DNA from: Bryobacterales bacterium
Lineage (GTDB): Bacteria > Acidobacteriota > Terriglobia > Bryobacterales > Bryobacteraceae
DNA length: 64,000 nucleotides
NCBI GenBank assembly: GCA_016716385.1
Contig: JADJWL010000003.1
Span: forward strand, 1 to 64,000
Reading direction: 5' to 3'
Of the stretch, positions 54,099 through 63,417 are shown one piece after another (position 1 is the stretch's first letter; each line of letters begins with the position of its first letter). The notes under the pieces were generated by a model. That model did no database searches. It saw only the letters and a program-made list of their open reading frames with translations, and was not told where the DNA came from. Both the position numbers and the translations under genes were made by a program.

Positions 54099-55516
54099 GT
54101 TTCCAAAGTCTGGCGCACCAGATCCCACCCCGGGAGCCGCTCCCGCGGATCGAGATCTTCGATGATCACGCTCACACCCCGCGATTGCAGCAGCTTCCGG
54201 ACCTCGTCGGGCTCCGTCACGGAACGGCTCAGGATCTCACCAAAGAAGCTGAGCTGGTAGAAGGCCTTGCCGGCACGCAGTACCGTGTGACCGGGGCGCT
54301 GGTCTCGCAGGGCGATTTCGCAGATCAGTGCGCCCTCTGAGGCTGTTGATCCCGCGATCAGCACTGCTGTCGCAGGCCTTGCGGCCAATGCAGCGGCCGT
54401 TTCGGCGGCGCCTCGAATCCGGATCGGCGGCTTGTACTGCCAGAACGAGAAGGCAATGCAGACGGCCGTGAAGGCGATCGTCGAGAGCCGGTTCCGCCAG
54501 AGGCCGAACCGCTCCGCTGCCAGTGCGGCCGCCAGCAGCAGGACAGGCATTCCGGTCACCAGATGACGCGGCGACCACATCAGAACGAACTGCCGGAAGA
54601 GCACGATGGAAACCAGGAGGGCGAGGCAGACGGTCCATCGCACATCTCGCGTCCGGAAGGCCCGGATGGCCGACAAGCCGAGACCCATCGCTACGAGTGG
54701 CGCCGCCAGGCCGGACATCCGTAGCCATTGAACCAGCACCCAGTAGAATCGCGGCTCCGACACTGGAAGCATGAGGACCTGCATGCCACTCCGCTCATGG
54801 GCGGCTCCGGGGACCAGAAAGTACCAGGGCGCGCAAAGAAGCGCCACAACGACCGCGGGGATCCAGAAGTCCAGGCGCCTCAGGATCTCCCAGCGCCTGA
54901 GCACGAGCACACTGAGCACCGGGACCAGGGCCAGGACCGCCCCGGTTCCTTTCGCCAGCAGCGCCGCCGCGGCGAGAAGACCGAAGAGGACGGCGGGCAT
55001 GGTGCCGGGCGCCTCGAGATAACGTGCGTAGACGAGCACCGCCGCCCCAGTCAACAGGATCATCAGGAGTTCGGTCATCACGAGGCCTCCGTGATGGCGG
55101 GGCAACGGCGCCACAATCCACAGGATCGCCATGGCCAGTCCGGCAGCCGGAGCGACCCACCGCGCGGCCGCGAACGAGATTCCCACCGCGATCAGGGCAG
55201 AGAACGCCGCCTGGAGAACGAGGATCGATTCTCTCGACGCGGGAAAGATAAGCATCCACGCGCCTTGCAGCGCATAAAACACCGGAGGCCAGTGCCCCAT
55301 GCCGATGCGGGGGTAGTGGGCGTGATACTCGGTGGCGAATTCCAGGGGCGGCCACGGGCACAGCGCGGCAAGGTAGTCGCGCACCATCAGGCCGGTCAGG
55401 AAATGTGACGCCTCGTCCTCTTCGAGCGACCATCCTCCAGTCCCGCCTCCCAGAAAGACGAGTCCGACCGCCACGGCCCAGAACAAAGCAAACTGCGCCA
55501 GGAAGGAAAGTCGCAT
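54008..55516 (-). CDS. GT39/83-type membrane glycosyltransferase
   Basis: A 502-residue polytopic protein with about ten membrane helices, similar in shape to dolichyl-phosphate-mannose or lipid-linked sugar transferases (ArnT-like). Motifs: EEDEASHFLTGLMVRDYL (acidic pair in the first loop, the metal/catalytic region), GMGHWPPVFYALQGAW, LRRLDFWIPAVVVALLCAPW, and a C-terminal soluble domain of about 120 residues. It is the last gene of the seven-gene operon beginning at 63.4 kb (17 nt after DUF1501). Confidence 0.85.
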   Translation of the reverse strand: MRLSFLAQFALFWAVAVGLVFLGGGTGGWSLEEDEASHFLTGLMVRDYLAALCPWPPLEFATEYHAHYPRIGMGHWPPVFYALQGAWMLIFPASRESILVLQAAFSALIAVGISFAAARWVAPAAGLAMAILWIVAPLPRHHGGLVMTELLMILLTGAAVLVYARYLEAPGTMPAVLFGLLAAAALLAKGTGAVLALVPVLSVLVLRRWEILRRLDFWIPAVVVALLCAPWYFLVPGAAHERSGMQVLMLPVSEPRFYWVLVQWLRMSGLAAPLVAMGLGLSAIRAFRTRDVRWTVCLALLVSIVLFRQFVLMWSPRHLVTGMPVLLLAAALAAERFGLWRNRLSTIAFTAVCIAFSFWQYKPPIRIRGAAETAAALAARPATAVLIAGSTASEGALICEIALRDQRPGHTVLRAGKAFYQLSFFGEILSRSVTEPDEVRKLLQSRGVSVIIEDLDPRERLPGWDLVRQTLETYSGEWEAARVFETRFRMWRARPSANPSPL

Positions 55517-55533
55517 GCGGCGTCCCGCGACCG

Positions 55534-56910
55534 TCAGGCAACGATGCCTTGGATGACCTCCCCTTCCACGTCGGTGAGCCGGAAGTCGCGCCCGCTGTAG
55601 TGGTAGGTGAGGCGCGTATGGTCGAATCCCAGCAAATGCAGCATCGTGGCGTGGACGTCATGCACGTGTACCTTGCGGTCCACCGCGTGCCAGCCGAAGT
55701 CGTCTGTGGCCCCGTAGGCCATTCCCCCTTTGACTCCGCCGCCCGCCAGCAGCACGGTGAAGCCGTAAGGATTGTGGTCGCGGCCATTCTGCAGAAACTG
55801 CCGCACGCTAATCTCAGCCGTCGGAGTGCGCCCGAACTCGCCGGCAAAGAAGATGAGCGTTTCGTCCAGCAGACCTCGTTGCTTGAGGTCACCGACGAGC
55901 GCCGCGAAGCCCTGGTCCGCCGCCGGTGCGAGCTTCTGGTGCATCATGATGTCGGCATGGTGATCCCATGGCTGGCCGGCGCCGTAGAATACCTGGACGC
56001 ACCGCACGCCCCGCTCCACCAGACGCCGCGCCAGCAGGCAGCCGCGCCCGAAATCGCTCGATCCGTAAGCCTCTCGTATCGAAAGAGATTCCTTACGTAA
56101 GTCAAACGCATCCATTGCTTCGGCCTGCATGCGGTAGGCGATCTCCATCGATTGGATGCTCGCTTCGAGTTCGGCATCGCCCGGACGCATCTCGTGGTGC
56201 GCGGCATTCAGGCGGGAGATCAAGTCCAGTTGCTCGCGCTGCGCGGCGGCGTCCAGACGGGGATTGCGGAGAAACGGGATGAGCCTCGCCGGATCGTCGG
56301 TATCTTTGACGTTCTGGATATGCGTCCCCTGGTAGACGCCCGGCAGAAAAGCCGACGTCCACAACTCGGCGCCCGGAGCGATGGGTTTGCCGGGACACAG
56401 CACGACAAAGCCGGGAAGGTTCTGATTTTCGGTGCCCAGCCCGTACGTCACCCAGGACCCGAGCGACGGCGTCCCGAGCACATTGCGGCCGTTGCTCAGC
56501 ATCAGCATCGCCGGCGGATGATTGGGGATGTCGGTCGTCACCGAGCGGACGACGCAGACGTCGTCGATGACGGACGCCGCGCGTGGAAACAGCTCGCTCA
56601 CCTCGAGTCCGCTTTGCCCGTGGCGGCTGAAAGCGAAGGGCGACGCCATCAGGTTGCCCGTCTTGCGCTCGGTCTTGGGATTGCCGAGAGGGCTCGGCTG
56701 GCCGTCGTATTTCGCCAGCATCGGCTTGGGGTCGAACGAATCGACGTGCGAGACCCCGCCGTTCATGTAGAGGAAGATAACGTGCTTGGCCTTCGCCGCA
56801 AAATGGGGCTGGCGCGAGGCGAGCGGCGCGCCCGCGCCAAGCGTCTGGGCCAGTCCAACCAAGCCGAAGCCGTTGGCGACAGATCGCAGGATGTCGCGGC
56901 GCGTGAGCAT
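55534..56910 (-). CDS. DUF1501 exported protein
   Basis: A 458-residue DUF1501 protein of the sulfatase-like, Tat-exported group. It has an N-terminal RRDILRSVANGFGLVGLAQT signal-like segment, FLYMNGGVSHVDSFDPKPML, GVRCVQVFYGAGQPWDHHAD and FAGEFGRTPTAEISV. In planctomycetes and acidobacteria it always accompanies PSD1 proteins and is thought to act on sulfated polysaccharides or outer-membrane components, but its activity is unproven. 8 nt after the PSD1 gene. Confidence 0.92.
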   Translation of the reverse strand: MLTRRDILRSVANGFGLVGLAQTLGAGAPLASRQPHFAAKAKHVIFLYMNGGVSHVDSFDPKPMLAKYDGQPSPLGNPKTERKTGNLMASPFAFSRHGQSGLEVSELFPRAASVIDDVCVVRSVTTDIPNHPPAMLMLSNGRNVLGTPSLGSWVTYGLGTENQNLPGFVVLCPGKPIAPGAELWTSAFLPGVYQGTHIQNVKDTDDPARLIPFLRNPRLDAAAQREQLDLISRLNAAHHEMRPGDAELEASIQSMEIAYRMQAEAMDAFDLRKESLSIREAYGSSDFGRGCLLARRLVERGVRCVQVFYGAGQPWDHHADIMMHQKLAPAADQGFAALVGDLKQRGLLDETLIFFAGEFGRTPTAEISVRQFLQNGRDHNPYGFTVLLAGGGVKGGMAYGATDDFGWHAVDRKVHVHDVHATMLHLLGFDHTRLTYHYSGRDFRLTDVEGEVIQGIVA

Positions 56911-56918
56911 CGGAATCT

Positions 56919-59492
56919 TCAGTCTACATAGAGGAACTCATTCGACGCCAACAGCGCCTGGGCGTACGCCGGCCAGCGGCCTTCGGACTTTGTGAAGGCC
57001 AGCCCCGCCTCCATCTCGGCCTCTGCCGGCAGGCGCTGGAACAGCAACCGGTACGCCTCGCGGATTCTCGCCTCGGGACCGCCGGTCAACCGCGCGGCAA
57101 GCCGTTCCGCCTGCTGGAGCATGAACTCTGCATTCAACAGGAAGAGCCGCTGCGACGGGACGTTGGTCGGCACGCGCTGCTCGGCCGTCGTATTCGGGTT
57201 GGGGAAGTCGAACAGCATCAGCATCGGATCGGTCTTGCCGCGGCTGATAAACCCGTAAATCGAGCGCCTGACGTTGCCGGGATCCGCCAGGGGCAACGGC
57301 GGACCGCCCTCGGACAGATCCAGGGAACCCGACGCAGCAAGGACGGCATCCCGCAGCGACTCGGCCTCGAGCCGCCGCCTCTTGGCCCGCCACAGCAGCC
57401 GGTTATCCGCATCGGCCCTCTCATTCGCCGCGACTCCCTCCGCGCTCAGCCCATAGACCGACGACAGCACGATCTCCCGGTGCAGCGTCTTCAGCGACCA
57501 CCCGCTGTCCATGAGCCGCCCGGCGAGAAAGTCCAGCAGCTCGGGATGACTGGGCCGGTCGCCGTTCATCCCGAAATTGCTCGGTGTGCGCACGATTCCC
57601 TGGCCGAAGTGCTGCTGCCAGATGCGGTTCACGATCACACGCGCGGTGAGCGGATTGTCGCGCGAAGCGATCGCCCGCGCCAGTTCCAGCCGCCCGCTCC
57701 CCGATCCGTAAGCAGGCGGCTCGCCTTTCGAGAGGACCGTCAGAAATCGCCTTGGAGCGACCTCGCCGGGATTGTCCGGGTTGCCGCGCACGTACACGTG
57801 CTGCTTCACCGGTTCCGGCAGGTCCTCGATCGCCAGCAGATAGGGAAACTCGGGCGGCACCTCGCCCCGGGCAGCCTCGACGCGGGCGCGCAAGCCGTCC
57901 AGGTGGCGGCGGCGCTGGTCGGGAAGAAACCGCTCGACCGTCTGCCCTTTGTAGTACAGAATGCCGTCCTCTGTCGCATTGGAGTTGACGACGCCCCCGC
58001 CCCGGTTCCCTTCGGCAAGCAGGTCCTGCCAGAGCATGAACTTCGCGCGGTCCATGGTCCGGCCGACCACTTTGCCGAGCATCATCCCAGTGGTGAATCC
58101 GAGCGACACGGCGCGGTTGTACGCGTCGACGCCTTTCTTCTCCCGGATCACCGCCAGGACGAGTTCTTGAAACTCTTCCGCTGCCTTCCGGCCGGGCGCC
58201 GCATCCCAGGCACGCAGGTACGGATGCTGGCGGTCTGTCCTGGCGAGGTAGCGCTTCCACCGGTCCAGAGTTTCTCGATCCAGATCCGCTGCATCGTCCA
58301 TCCCGGCGGCGGCCAGCATGTAGCGCGCGGACTGCGCGGCGAGCATTTCGCCGACCTGCATGCTTTCGGTGAGCTGGTATTGCTTCAGATCGGACTGCCA
58401 GTCGTCGAGCGCCTTCTTCCGGGCGCGATAGGCGGCAACCTCGGCTTCGGGAGCCAGCGGGATTTCCCGGTTGCGCGTGCTGCGGAAGATGCCGAGCAGC
58501 GAGTAATAGTCGCGCGTCGGCACGGGATCGTACTTGTGGTCGTGGCACTGCGCGCAGGCGACGGTCAAGCCGAGGAAGCCTCGTGTCAGAACGTCGACAC
58601 GATCATCGTCGGTCACCTCGCTCGGTGACTCTGTGAAGATCGTGAGGGCGGCGAGGTCGCGCCGGCCATCCGGCAGAAGGTCGGCGGCAAGCTGGGCCGT
58701 GATGAACCGGTCGTACGGCATGTCTTCGTTGAACGCGCGAATCACCCAGTCGCGATAATGCCAGGCGTAGGGCGCGGCCCCGATGAGCCGGTCGTCGGCG
58801 TGGCGCGCCAGGTCGAGCCACATGCGCGCCCAGCGTTCGCCATAGCGGGGCGAAGCCAGCAGCCGGTCCACGACGCGCGCAGCAGCTTCGGGAGAAGAGT
58901 CGGCGAGGAAGGCATCCACCGTTTCAGGCGCCGGCGGCAGTCCCGTCAGATCGAAAGCAACGCGGCGGATCCACTCGCGCCGCCCGGCAAAGGGCGCGGG
59001 CCGCAGTCCTGTCTCTTCGAGCTTCGCCAGAATGAACGCATCGACAGGGGATCGGACCCACTTTCGATCCTGGACGGCAGGCGGCTCCACCCGCCGCACC
59101 GGCTGAAACGACCAGAACAGGGGATCTGCCGCAGCCGCCGCGGTCTCCGGCCAGGGGGCTCCGGCGCGGATCCATTCTTCGAATGCCGTGATCGCGGCCG
59201 CGTCCAGCTTGCCGGCTGGCGGCATGCGCAACCGGGCGTGCTCGTACCGCAGCGCCTGGACCAGCAGACTGCCGTCAGGGTCGCCCGGAACCAGCGCGGG
59301 ACCGGTGTTGCCGCCCGCCAGCAGGGCTTCCCGCGAGTCCAGCCGCAGCCCGCCCATCCTGGTCTTGGCGTGGCAGGCGGAACATTGGGACGCAAGCACG
59401 GGACGCACCCGCGATTCGAACAGATCCTCCGGGGACGCCCACAGCGCCGGCGCCGCAGCCAGCAGGACCAGAAGCGTGCGCGGGCCAGTCAT
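56919..59492 (-). CDS. PSD1 protein with planctomycete cytochrome c domain
   Basis: An 857-residue exported protein: signal peptide (MTGPRTLLVLLAAAPALWAS), cytochrome c CxxCH at Cys37-Cys40-His41 (SQCSACHAK), then DUF1549 (WVRSPVDAFILAKLEETGLR, FLGLTVACAQCHDHKYDPVP with a further CxxCH) and DUF1553 domains (DNPLTARVIVNRIWQQHFGQ). The family occurs with DUF1501. The start was set at 59492 because the upstream frame lacks a signal peptide. It starts 2 nt after the SIS stop. Confidence 0.93.
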   Translation of the reverse strand: MTGPRTLLVLLAAAPALWASPEDLFESRVRPVLASQCSACHAKTRMGGLRLDSREALLAGGNTGPALVPGDPDGSLLVQALRYEHARLRMPPAGKLDAAAITAFEEWIRAGAPWPETAAAAADPLFWSFQPVRRVEPPAVQDRKWVRSPVDAFILAKLEETGLRPAPFAGRREWIRRVAFDLTGLPPAPETVDAFLADSSPEAAARVVDRLLASPRYGERWARMWLDLARHADDRLIGAAPYAWHYRDWVIRAFNEDMPYDRFITAQLAADLLPDGRRDLAALTIFTESPSEVTDDDRVDVLTRGFLGLTVACAQCHDHKYDPVPTRDYYSLLGIFRSTRNREIPLAPEAEVAAYRARKKALDDWQSDLKQYQLTESMQVGEMLAAQSARYMLAAAGMDDAADLDRETLDRWKRYLARTDRQHPYLRAWDAAPGRKAAEEFQELVLAVIREKKGVDAYNRAVSLGFTTGMMLGKVVGRTMDRAKFMLWQDLLAEGNRGGGVVNSNATEDGILYYKGQTVERFLPDQRRRHLDGLRARVEAARGEVPPEFPYLLAIEDLPEPVKQHVYVRGNPDNPGEVAPRRFLTVLSKGEPPAYGSGSGRLELARAIASRDNPLTARVIVNRIWQQHFGQGIVRTPSNFGMNGDRPSHPELLDFLAGRLMDSGWSLKTLHREIVLSSVYGLSAEGVAANERADADNRLLWRAKRRRLEAESLRDAVLAASGSLDLSEGGPPLPLADPGNVRRSIYGFISRGKTDPMLMLFDFPNPNTTAEQRVPTNVPSQRLFLLNAEFMLQQAERLAARLTGGPEARIREAYRLLFQRLPAEAEMEAGLAFTKSEGRWPAYAQALLASNEFLYVD

Positions 59493-59494
59493 GG

Positions 59495-60535
59495 CTAAAG
59501 CGTGCGTGTCACCTTTTGCAGGGTCCGCGGCTGGTCCGGGTTCAACCCTTTGACGGTGGCCAGGCACGCCGCGAACAATTGCGCGGGAATGATGTAGGGG
59601 ATCGGAGTGTACAACTCCGCAAGCCGCGCTGGCAGCACGATCTGCCGCGTGGCCCGCGCCGCGATGCTCTTGTTCGCCGCATCCGCAATGACCACCGTTT
59701 CGGCGTTCAGACTCCGCAGTTTGTCCACCATCTCGCCCATGGACGGCGCCGTCACGCCTGGCGGCGCGAACAGAAAGATCGGGAAGTTGCGCTCCACCAT
59801 GGCGATGGGGCCGTGCAGAAAATCGGCGGAGGAGAAGCGCTCCGCCACCACGTAGCAGGTCTCCATCATCTTCAGGGCGAACTCAAACGCATTGGCGTAG
59901 TTGAGCCCCCTTCCCACCACGACGGCGTGCGTCATGAAGCGGTACCGCTCCGCCAGCGCCGTAATTTCGGGCTCGAGCGTGAGAGCGGCCGCGGTCCACT
60001 CAGGCAGGCGGAGAAGGTCGGCTGCCCGGATTTGCCCGCCCAGCGCGTGTGCCAGCAGGTACAGCATCGCCACCTGCCCGGTGTAGGTCTTGGTGGCGGC
60101 GACGCTGCGTTCCCTGCCCGCCCGGACCAGGAACACATGTTCGGCCAGTCCAGCCAGCGCGCTCTTCGATTCGTTCGTGATCCCGATGGTCAGCGCACCC
60201 TGGCTTTTCGCGCGCTCCACCACGACGTTGGTATCGGTGGATTCGCCCGATTGCGAGATTCCCACGACCAGCGCCTCGCGGAAGTCGAACGCCGCTTCGT
60301 AGAGCGTGTGAATCGACGGCGCGGCCAGCGACACCGGAATCCCCGTGGCGATCTCCAGCAGATAGCGCCCGAACAGTGCCGCGTTGTCCGAGGTTCCGCG
60401 CGCCGCCAGGATCACCAGCTTCGGACGGCGCTTCTCCAGCACGCGCCGGACCGCTTCCATCCTTTTGAGACCGGAGACCAGCGTCCGTTCAATCGTTTCC
60501 GGCTGCTGCCGGATCTCCTCGAGCATGCGGGACAT
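59495..60535 (-). CDS. SIS-domain sugar isomerase, GlmS C-terminal type
   Basis: A 346-residue protein with two SIS domains, resembling the isomerase half of glucosamine-6-phosphate synthase without the glutaminase domain. Motifs: LVILAARGTSDNAALFGRYL, VVGISQSGESTDTNVVVERA, TKTYTGQVAMLYLLAHALGG, KMMETCYVVAERFSSADFLH, GPIAMVE. It could isomerise or deaminate a phospho-amino sugar for the glycan. The start at 60535 (MSRMLEEIRQQPE) is typical; the upstream gene overlaps the longer frame. Confidence 0.88.
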   Translation of the reverse strand: MSRMLEEIRQQPETIERTLVSGLKRMEAVRRVLEKRRPKLVILAARGTSDNAALFGRYLLEIATGIPVSLAAPSIHTLYEAAFDFREALVVGISQSGESTDTNVVVERAKSQGALTIGITNESKSALAGLAEHVFLVRAGRERSVAATKTYTGQVAMLYLLAHALGGQIRAADLLRLPEWTAAALTLEPEITALAERYRFMTHAVVVGRGLNYANAFEFALKMMETCYVVAERFSSADFLHGPIAMVERNFPIFLFAPPGVTAPSMGEMVDKLRSLNAETVVIADAANKSIAARATRQIVLPARLAELYTPIPYIIPAQLFAACLATVKGLNPDQPRTLQKVTRTL

Positions 60536-60539
60536 AGCT

Positions 60540-61514
60540 CTACTTCTCACGTTCGGTGGGGGCGCTGCGCTCCCGCTTGGTCAGAATATCGCGGATCGCG
60601 TAAATGCGGCGGTCCTGCGATTCGAAATACGTGCGGATCATGACCTCGCCAAGGAGCCCGGTCGAGAACATCATGAGGCCCGCCAGCAGCAGCAACCCGC
60701 CCGCCACCATCAGGGGGCCATGCTGGACGGCGATCTCGTGGCCTGTCAGACGGTAGATGGCAATGTAGGTGAGAATGGCGCCTCCGGAGAGCGTCCCCGC
60801 GAGGCCGATTGAGCCGAAAAAGTGCATCGGCCGGGTGAAGTACTTCAGGAGGAACTTCACCGTGAGGATGTCGAACAGGACACGGAACGTCCTGCCGAGA
60901 CCGTAGTGCGAATCGCCGGCGGCGCGGGGCGTATTGCGGATGGGGACCTCGGCCACGCGCGCGCCGTAGTAGGTCGCCAGCGCGGGGATGAAACGGTGCA
61001 ATTCGCCATACAGGTGAACGTCGCGCAGGACCTCGGCTCGATACGCCTTGAACGTGGTCCCGAAGTCGTGCAGATCGAGTCCCGAAGCCTTCGACATCAG
61101 CCAGTTGGCGACGCGCGATGGGATCTTGCGGGTGATGGCGTTGTCGATGCGTTCACGGCGCCAGCCGCTGGCGATGTCGTAGCCCTCTTCGAGCTTGGCG
61201 AGAAGCGCGGGAATGTCCTCGGGGGCGTGCTGCAAGTCGCCGTCCATGGCGATGATCACGTCGCCTTCCGCCTCGTGAAATCCGGCTTGCAGCGCCGCCG
61301 TCTGGCCGAAGTTGCGCCGCAACCGGATCACCTTCAGACGGTTGTCGGTTTCGACCAGGTTGGCGAGAAGCAGATAGCTGCGGTCGGTCGAGGCGTCGTC
61401 AACGAATAGAATTTCGTAGGGCAGACCAAGCTCTTCCAGGACCGCCGTCAACCGGTCGTAGAGAGGCAGGAGCGACGGCTCCTCATTGTGGATGGGGATC
61501 ACGATGGAGAGCAT
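60540..61514 (-). CDS. Family 2 glycosyltransferase, ArnC/DPM1-like with two helices
   Basis: A 324-residue polyprenyl-phosphate sugar transferase: MLSIVIPIHNEEPSLLPLYD, LFVDDASTDRSYLLL, IAMDGDLQHAPEDIPALL (DxD), SGWRRERIDNAITRKIPSR, DFGTTFKAYRAEVL. Two hydrophobic helices follow (about 235-255, 270-290). It adds a sugar to undecaprenyl phosphate. The start ATG at 61514 was set where the GT2 homology starts; the longer frame to 61940 is antisense noise over the DegT gene. Confidence 0.92.
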   Translation of the reverse strand: MLSIVIPIHNEEPSLLPLYDRLTAVLEELGLPYEILFVDDASTDRSYLLLANLVETDNRLKVIRLRRNFGQTAALQAGFHEAEGDVIIAMDGDLQHAPEDIPALLAKLEEGYDIASGWRRERIDNAITRKIPSRVANWLMSKASGLDLHDFGTTFKAYRAEVLRDVHLYGELHRFIPALATYYGARVAEVPIRNTPRAAGDSHYGLGRTFRVLFDILTVKFLLKYFTRPMHFFGSIGLAGTLSGGAILTYIAIYRLTGHEIAVQHGPLMVAGGLLLLAGLMMFSTGLLGEVMIRTYFESQDRRIYAIRDILTKRERSAPTEREK

Positions 61515-61546
61515 GGGCACGGACCAGCCATCTCTCAGTTTATCAG

Positions 61547-62647
61547 CTACTTGGTGTAGAAGGCGCGAATCGCGGCGGCAACCCGGGCGGCATCGTCCGC
61601 CGCCAGAAACGGGTACAGCGGAAGCGAAACGATCTCGCGCGCCGCCCGCTCGGCATGGGGCAGATCCCCGCGGCGCAGGCCGTTTCCGGCGAAGGCGGGG
61701 TGCAGGTGCAGAGGTGCGGGATAGTGGACGCCGGTGGCGATGCCACGCTCCGCCAGGTAGGTCCGCAGGCGCTCTCGCCGCGCCGCGCGAATCACGTAGA
61801 GATGACACACCGAGCAGGCATGCCGCCGCACCAGCCCGACGCCCGGACAACCGGCAAGCGCTTCGTCGTAGAGGCGGGCGATCTGCGCGCGGGCGGCGTT
61901 CCATGCGTCCAGGTGCGGCAGCAGCGCGGAGAGCAGACACGCCTGAAGCTCATCCAGTCTCGCATTCGTCGCCGCGCGGTGGCTGATCTGGACGCGCAGG
62001 CCCTTGGCGTTGGGATCGCGGCCCCCATCCCGCAGGGAGCGGACAAGACCTGCCACGCGCGCCGATCCGGTCGTCACCGCGCCGCCGTCGCCGAGGCAGC
62101 CAAGGTTCTTGGTGGGGTAGAAACTGTACGCAACGTAGGGCGAAAAGCGCGTCAGTGGCTGCCCCTGGTATCGCGCGCCGTGGGCCTGGCAGGCATCCTG
62201 GACGAGGGGGATGCCCGCATCGCGCGCCAAGGCGCGGAAGCGGTCGATCCTGCAGGGCTGCCCGTACAGATGGACGGGCAGCAGGGCCCCGGTGCGGCGG
62301 GTCATCCGGTTGGCTGCGTCGTCCGGATCGAGCAGCAACGTTTCGGGGTCGATGTCGGCAAACCGCGGCGTCGCGCCCGCGGCCAGGATCGCCACCCCCG
62401 TGAACGGAGCCGTCATCGCCGAAGTCAGCACTTCCCCGGCGACGCCGGCGGCGCGCAGGCAGATCTCGATCGCCGCCGTCCCCGAGCCCACTCCGACAGC
62501 GTGGGGCGCTCCCATCGCTTGTGCGAACTGACCCTCGAACGCACGCACCTGCGGGCCCAGGATGAAGTGCATCCGTTCGTAGACCGCGCGCTCCAGGCGC
62601 CGCCATTCCGGCTCGACGGCCGCCAGCGCCGGCCGCAGGTCGATCAT
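61547..62647 (-). CDS. DegT/DnrJ/EryC1 sugar aminotransferase
   Basis: A 366-residue PLP-dependent aminotransferase of the nucleotide-sugar type: GPQVRAFEGQFAQAMGAPHA, VGVGSGTAAIEICLRAAGV, LVQDACQAHGARYQG, AYSFYPTKNLGCLGDGGAVT with the Schiff-base Lys in YPTKNLG, and HLYVIRAARRERLRTYLAER. It makes an amino sugar for the surface glycan. The start ATG at 62647 was chosen (MIDLRPALAAVE). Confidence 0.92.
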   Translation of the reverse strand: MIDLRPALAAVEPEWRRLERAVYERMHFILGPQVRAFEGQFAQAMGAPHAVGVGSGTAAIEICLRAAGVAGEVLTSAMTAPFTGVAILAAGATPRFADIDPETLLLDPDDAANRMTRRTGALLPVHLYGQPCRIDRFRALARDAGIPLVQDACQAHGARYQGQPLTRFSPYVAYSFYPTKNLGCLGDGGAVTTGSARVAGLVRSLRDGGRDPNAKGLRVQISHRAATNARLDELQACLLSALLPHLDAWNAARAQIARLYDEALAGCPGVGLVRRHACSVCHLYVIRAARRERLRTYLAERGIATGVHYPAPLHLHPAFAGNGLRRGDLPHAERAAREIVSLPLYPFLAADDAARVAAAIRAFYTK

Positions 62648-62658
62648 GGGAACCGGTG

Positions 62659-63393
62659 TCACGCCAGCCGCCTGTCCTTGCCCGTCACCGCGGGCGCCAC
62701 GACCAGCCGCCAGTAGAGCCGGGTCAGTTGGAGAAACGTCTTCACGAGGGATCGCACCCGGAAGAACTGGCTCCGGCCGTGGAGCCTGGGATAGTGATGG
62801 ACACCCACCTCGACCACCCGCAGCGGGCTCATCTCGAGCTTCCGCACCAGCTCCACACAGATGGTGCCGCTGGTCGACGTCAGCCGGATGTCGTCGAGCA
62901 GGCTCCGCCGGATCAGGCGGAAATCGCAATCGATGTCGCGCAGCCGGATGCGGAAGATCCTGCGGGCGAAGGAGTTGTACAGCTTGCCGATGAGGATGCG
63001 GTGCCAGGGGTCCTGCCGTTCCAGCTTGTAGCCGTTCACCAGTCCCACACCGGGCGCCATGCGTTCCAACAGCTTCGGCAGTTCGCCAACGTCGTATTGG
63101 CCATCGCCGTCGGTATAGAACACCAGTTCCTTGGTCGCAGCCGCGAACCCGCTCCGCAGCGCGCCGCCGTAGCCCCGGTTCACCTCGTGCGTCACCACGC
63201 GCAACCGGGGACCGTACTCCTCCTGGAGCCGGGCCAGCACTGCGCCCGTGTCGTCGTGGCTGCCGTCATTCACAACCACCACCTCAAAGTCGTGGGTGTA
63301 GTCACTCAGGACAGAGAACGCCTTGGCCACAAGCGCAGGCACAGTGGGGGCGTCATTAAAAGCTGGAAAGAATACGGTTACGCTGGGTTGAAT
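62659..63393 (-). CDS. Family 2 glycosyltransferase, start codon uncertain
   Basis: About 244 residues of a dolichyl-phosphate mannose synthase-like GT2: PSVTVFFPAFNDAPTVPALV, VVVNDGSHDDTGAVLARL, VFYTDGDGQYDVGELPKLL (DxD), DIDCDFRLIRRSLLDDIRLT. No in-frame ATG, GTG or TTG lies close to the conserved start. ATT at 63393 directly follows GGAGG and begins IQPSVTVFF; an in-frame ATG exists only at 63747, which would overrun the divergent aminotransferase. It is the first gene of the operon to 54.0 kb. Confidence 0.8.
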   Translation of the reverse strand: MQPSVTVFFPAFNDAPTVPALVAKAFSVLSDYTHDFEVVVVNDGSHDDTGAVLARLQEEYGPRLRVVTHEVNRGYGGALRSGFAAATKELVFYTDGDGQYDVGELPKLLERMAPGVGLVNGYKLERQDPWHRILIGKLYNSFARRIFRIRLRDIDCDFRLIRRSLLDDIRLTSTSGTICVELVRKLEMSPLRVVEVGVHHYPRLHGRSQFFRVRSLVKTFLQLTRLYWRLVVAPAVTGKDRRLA

Positions 63394-63417
63394 CCTCCGT
63401 ATTGTAGAATAGCGGGC

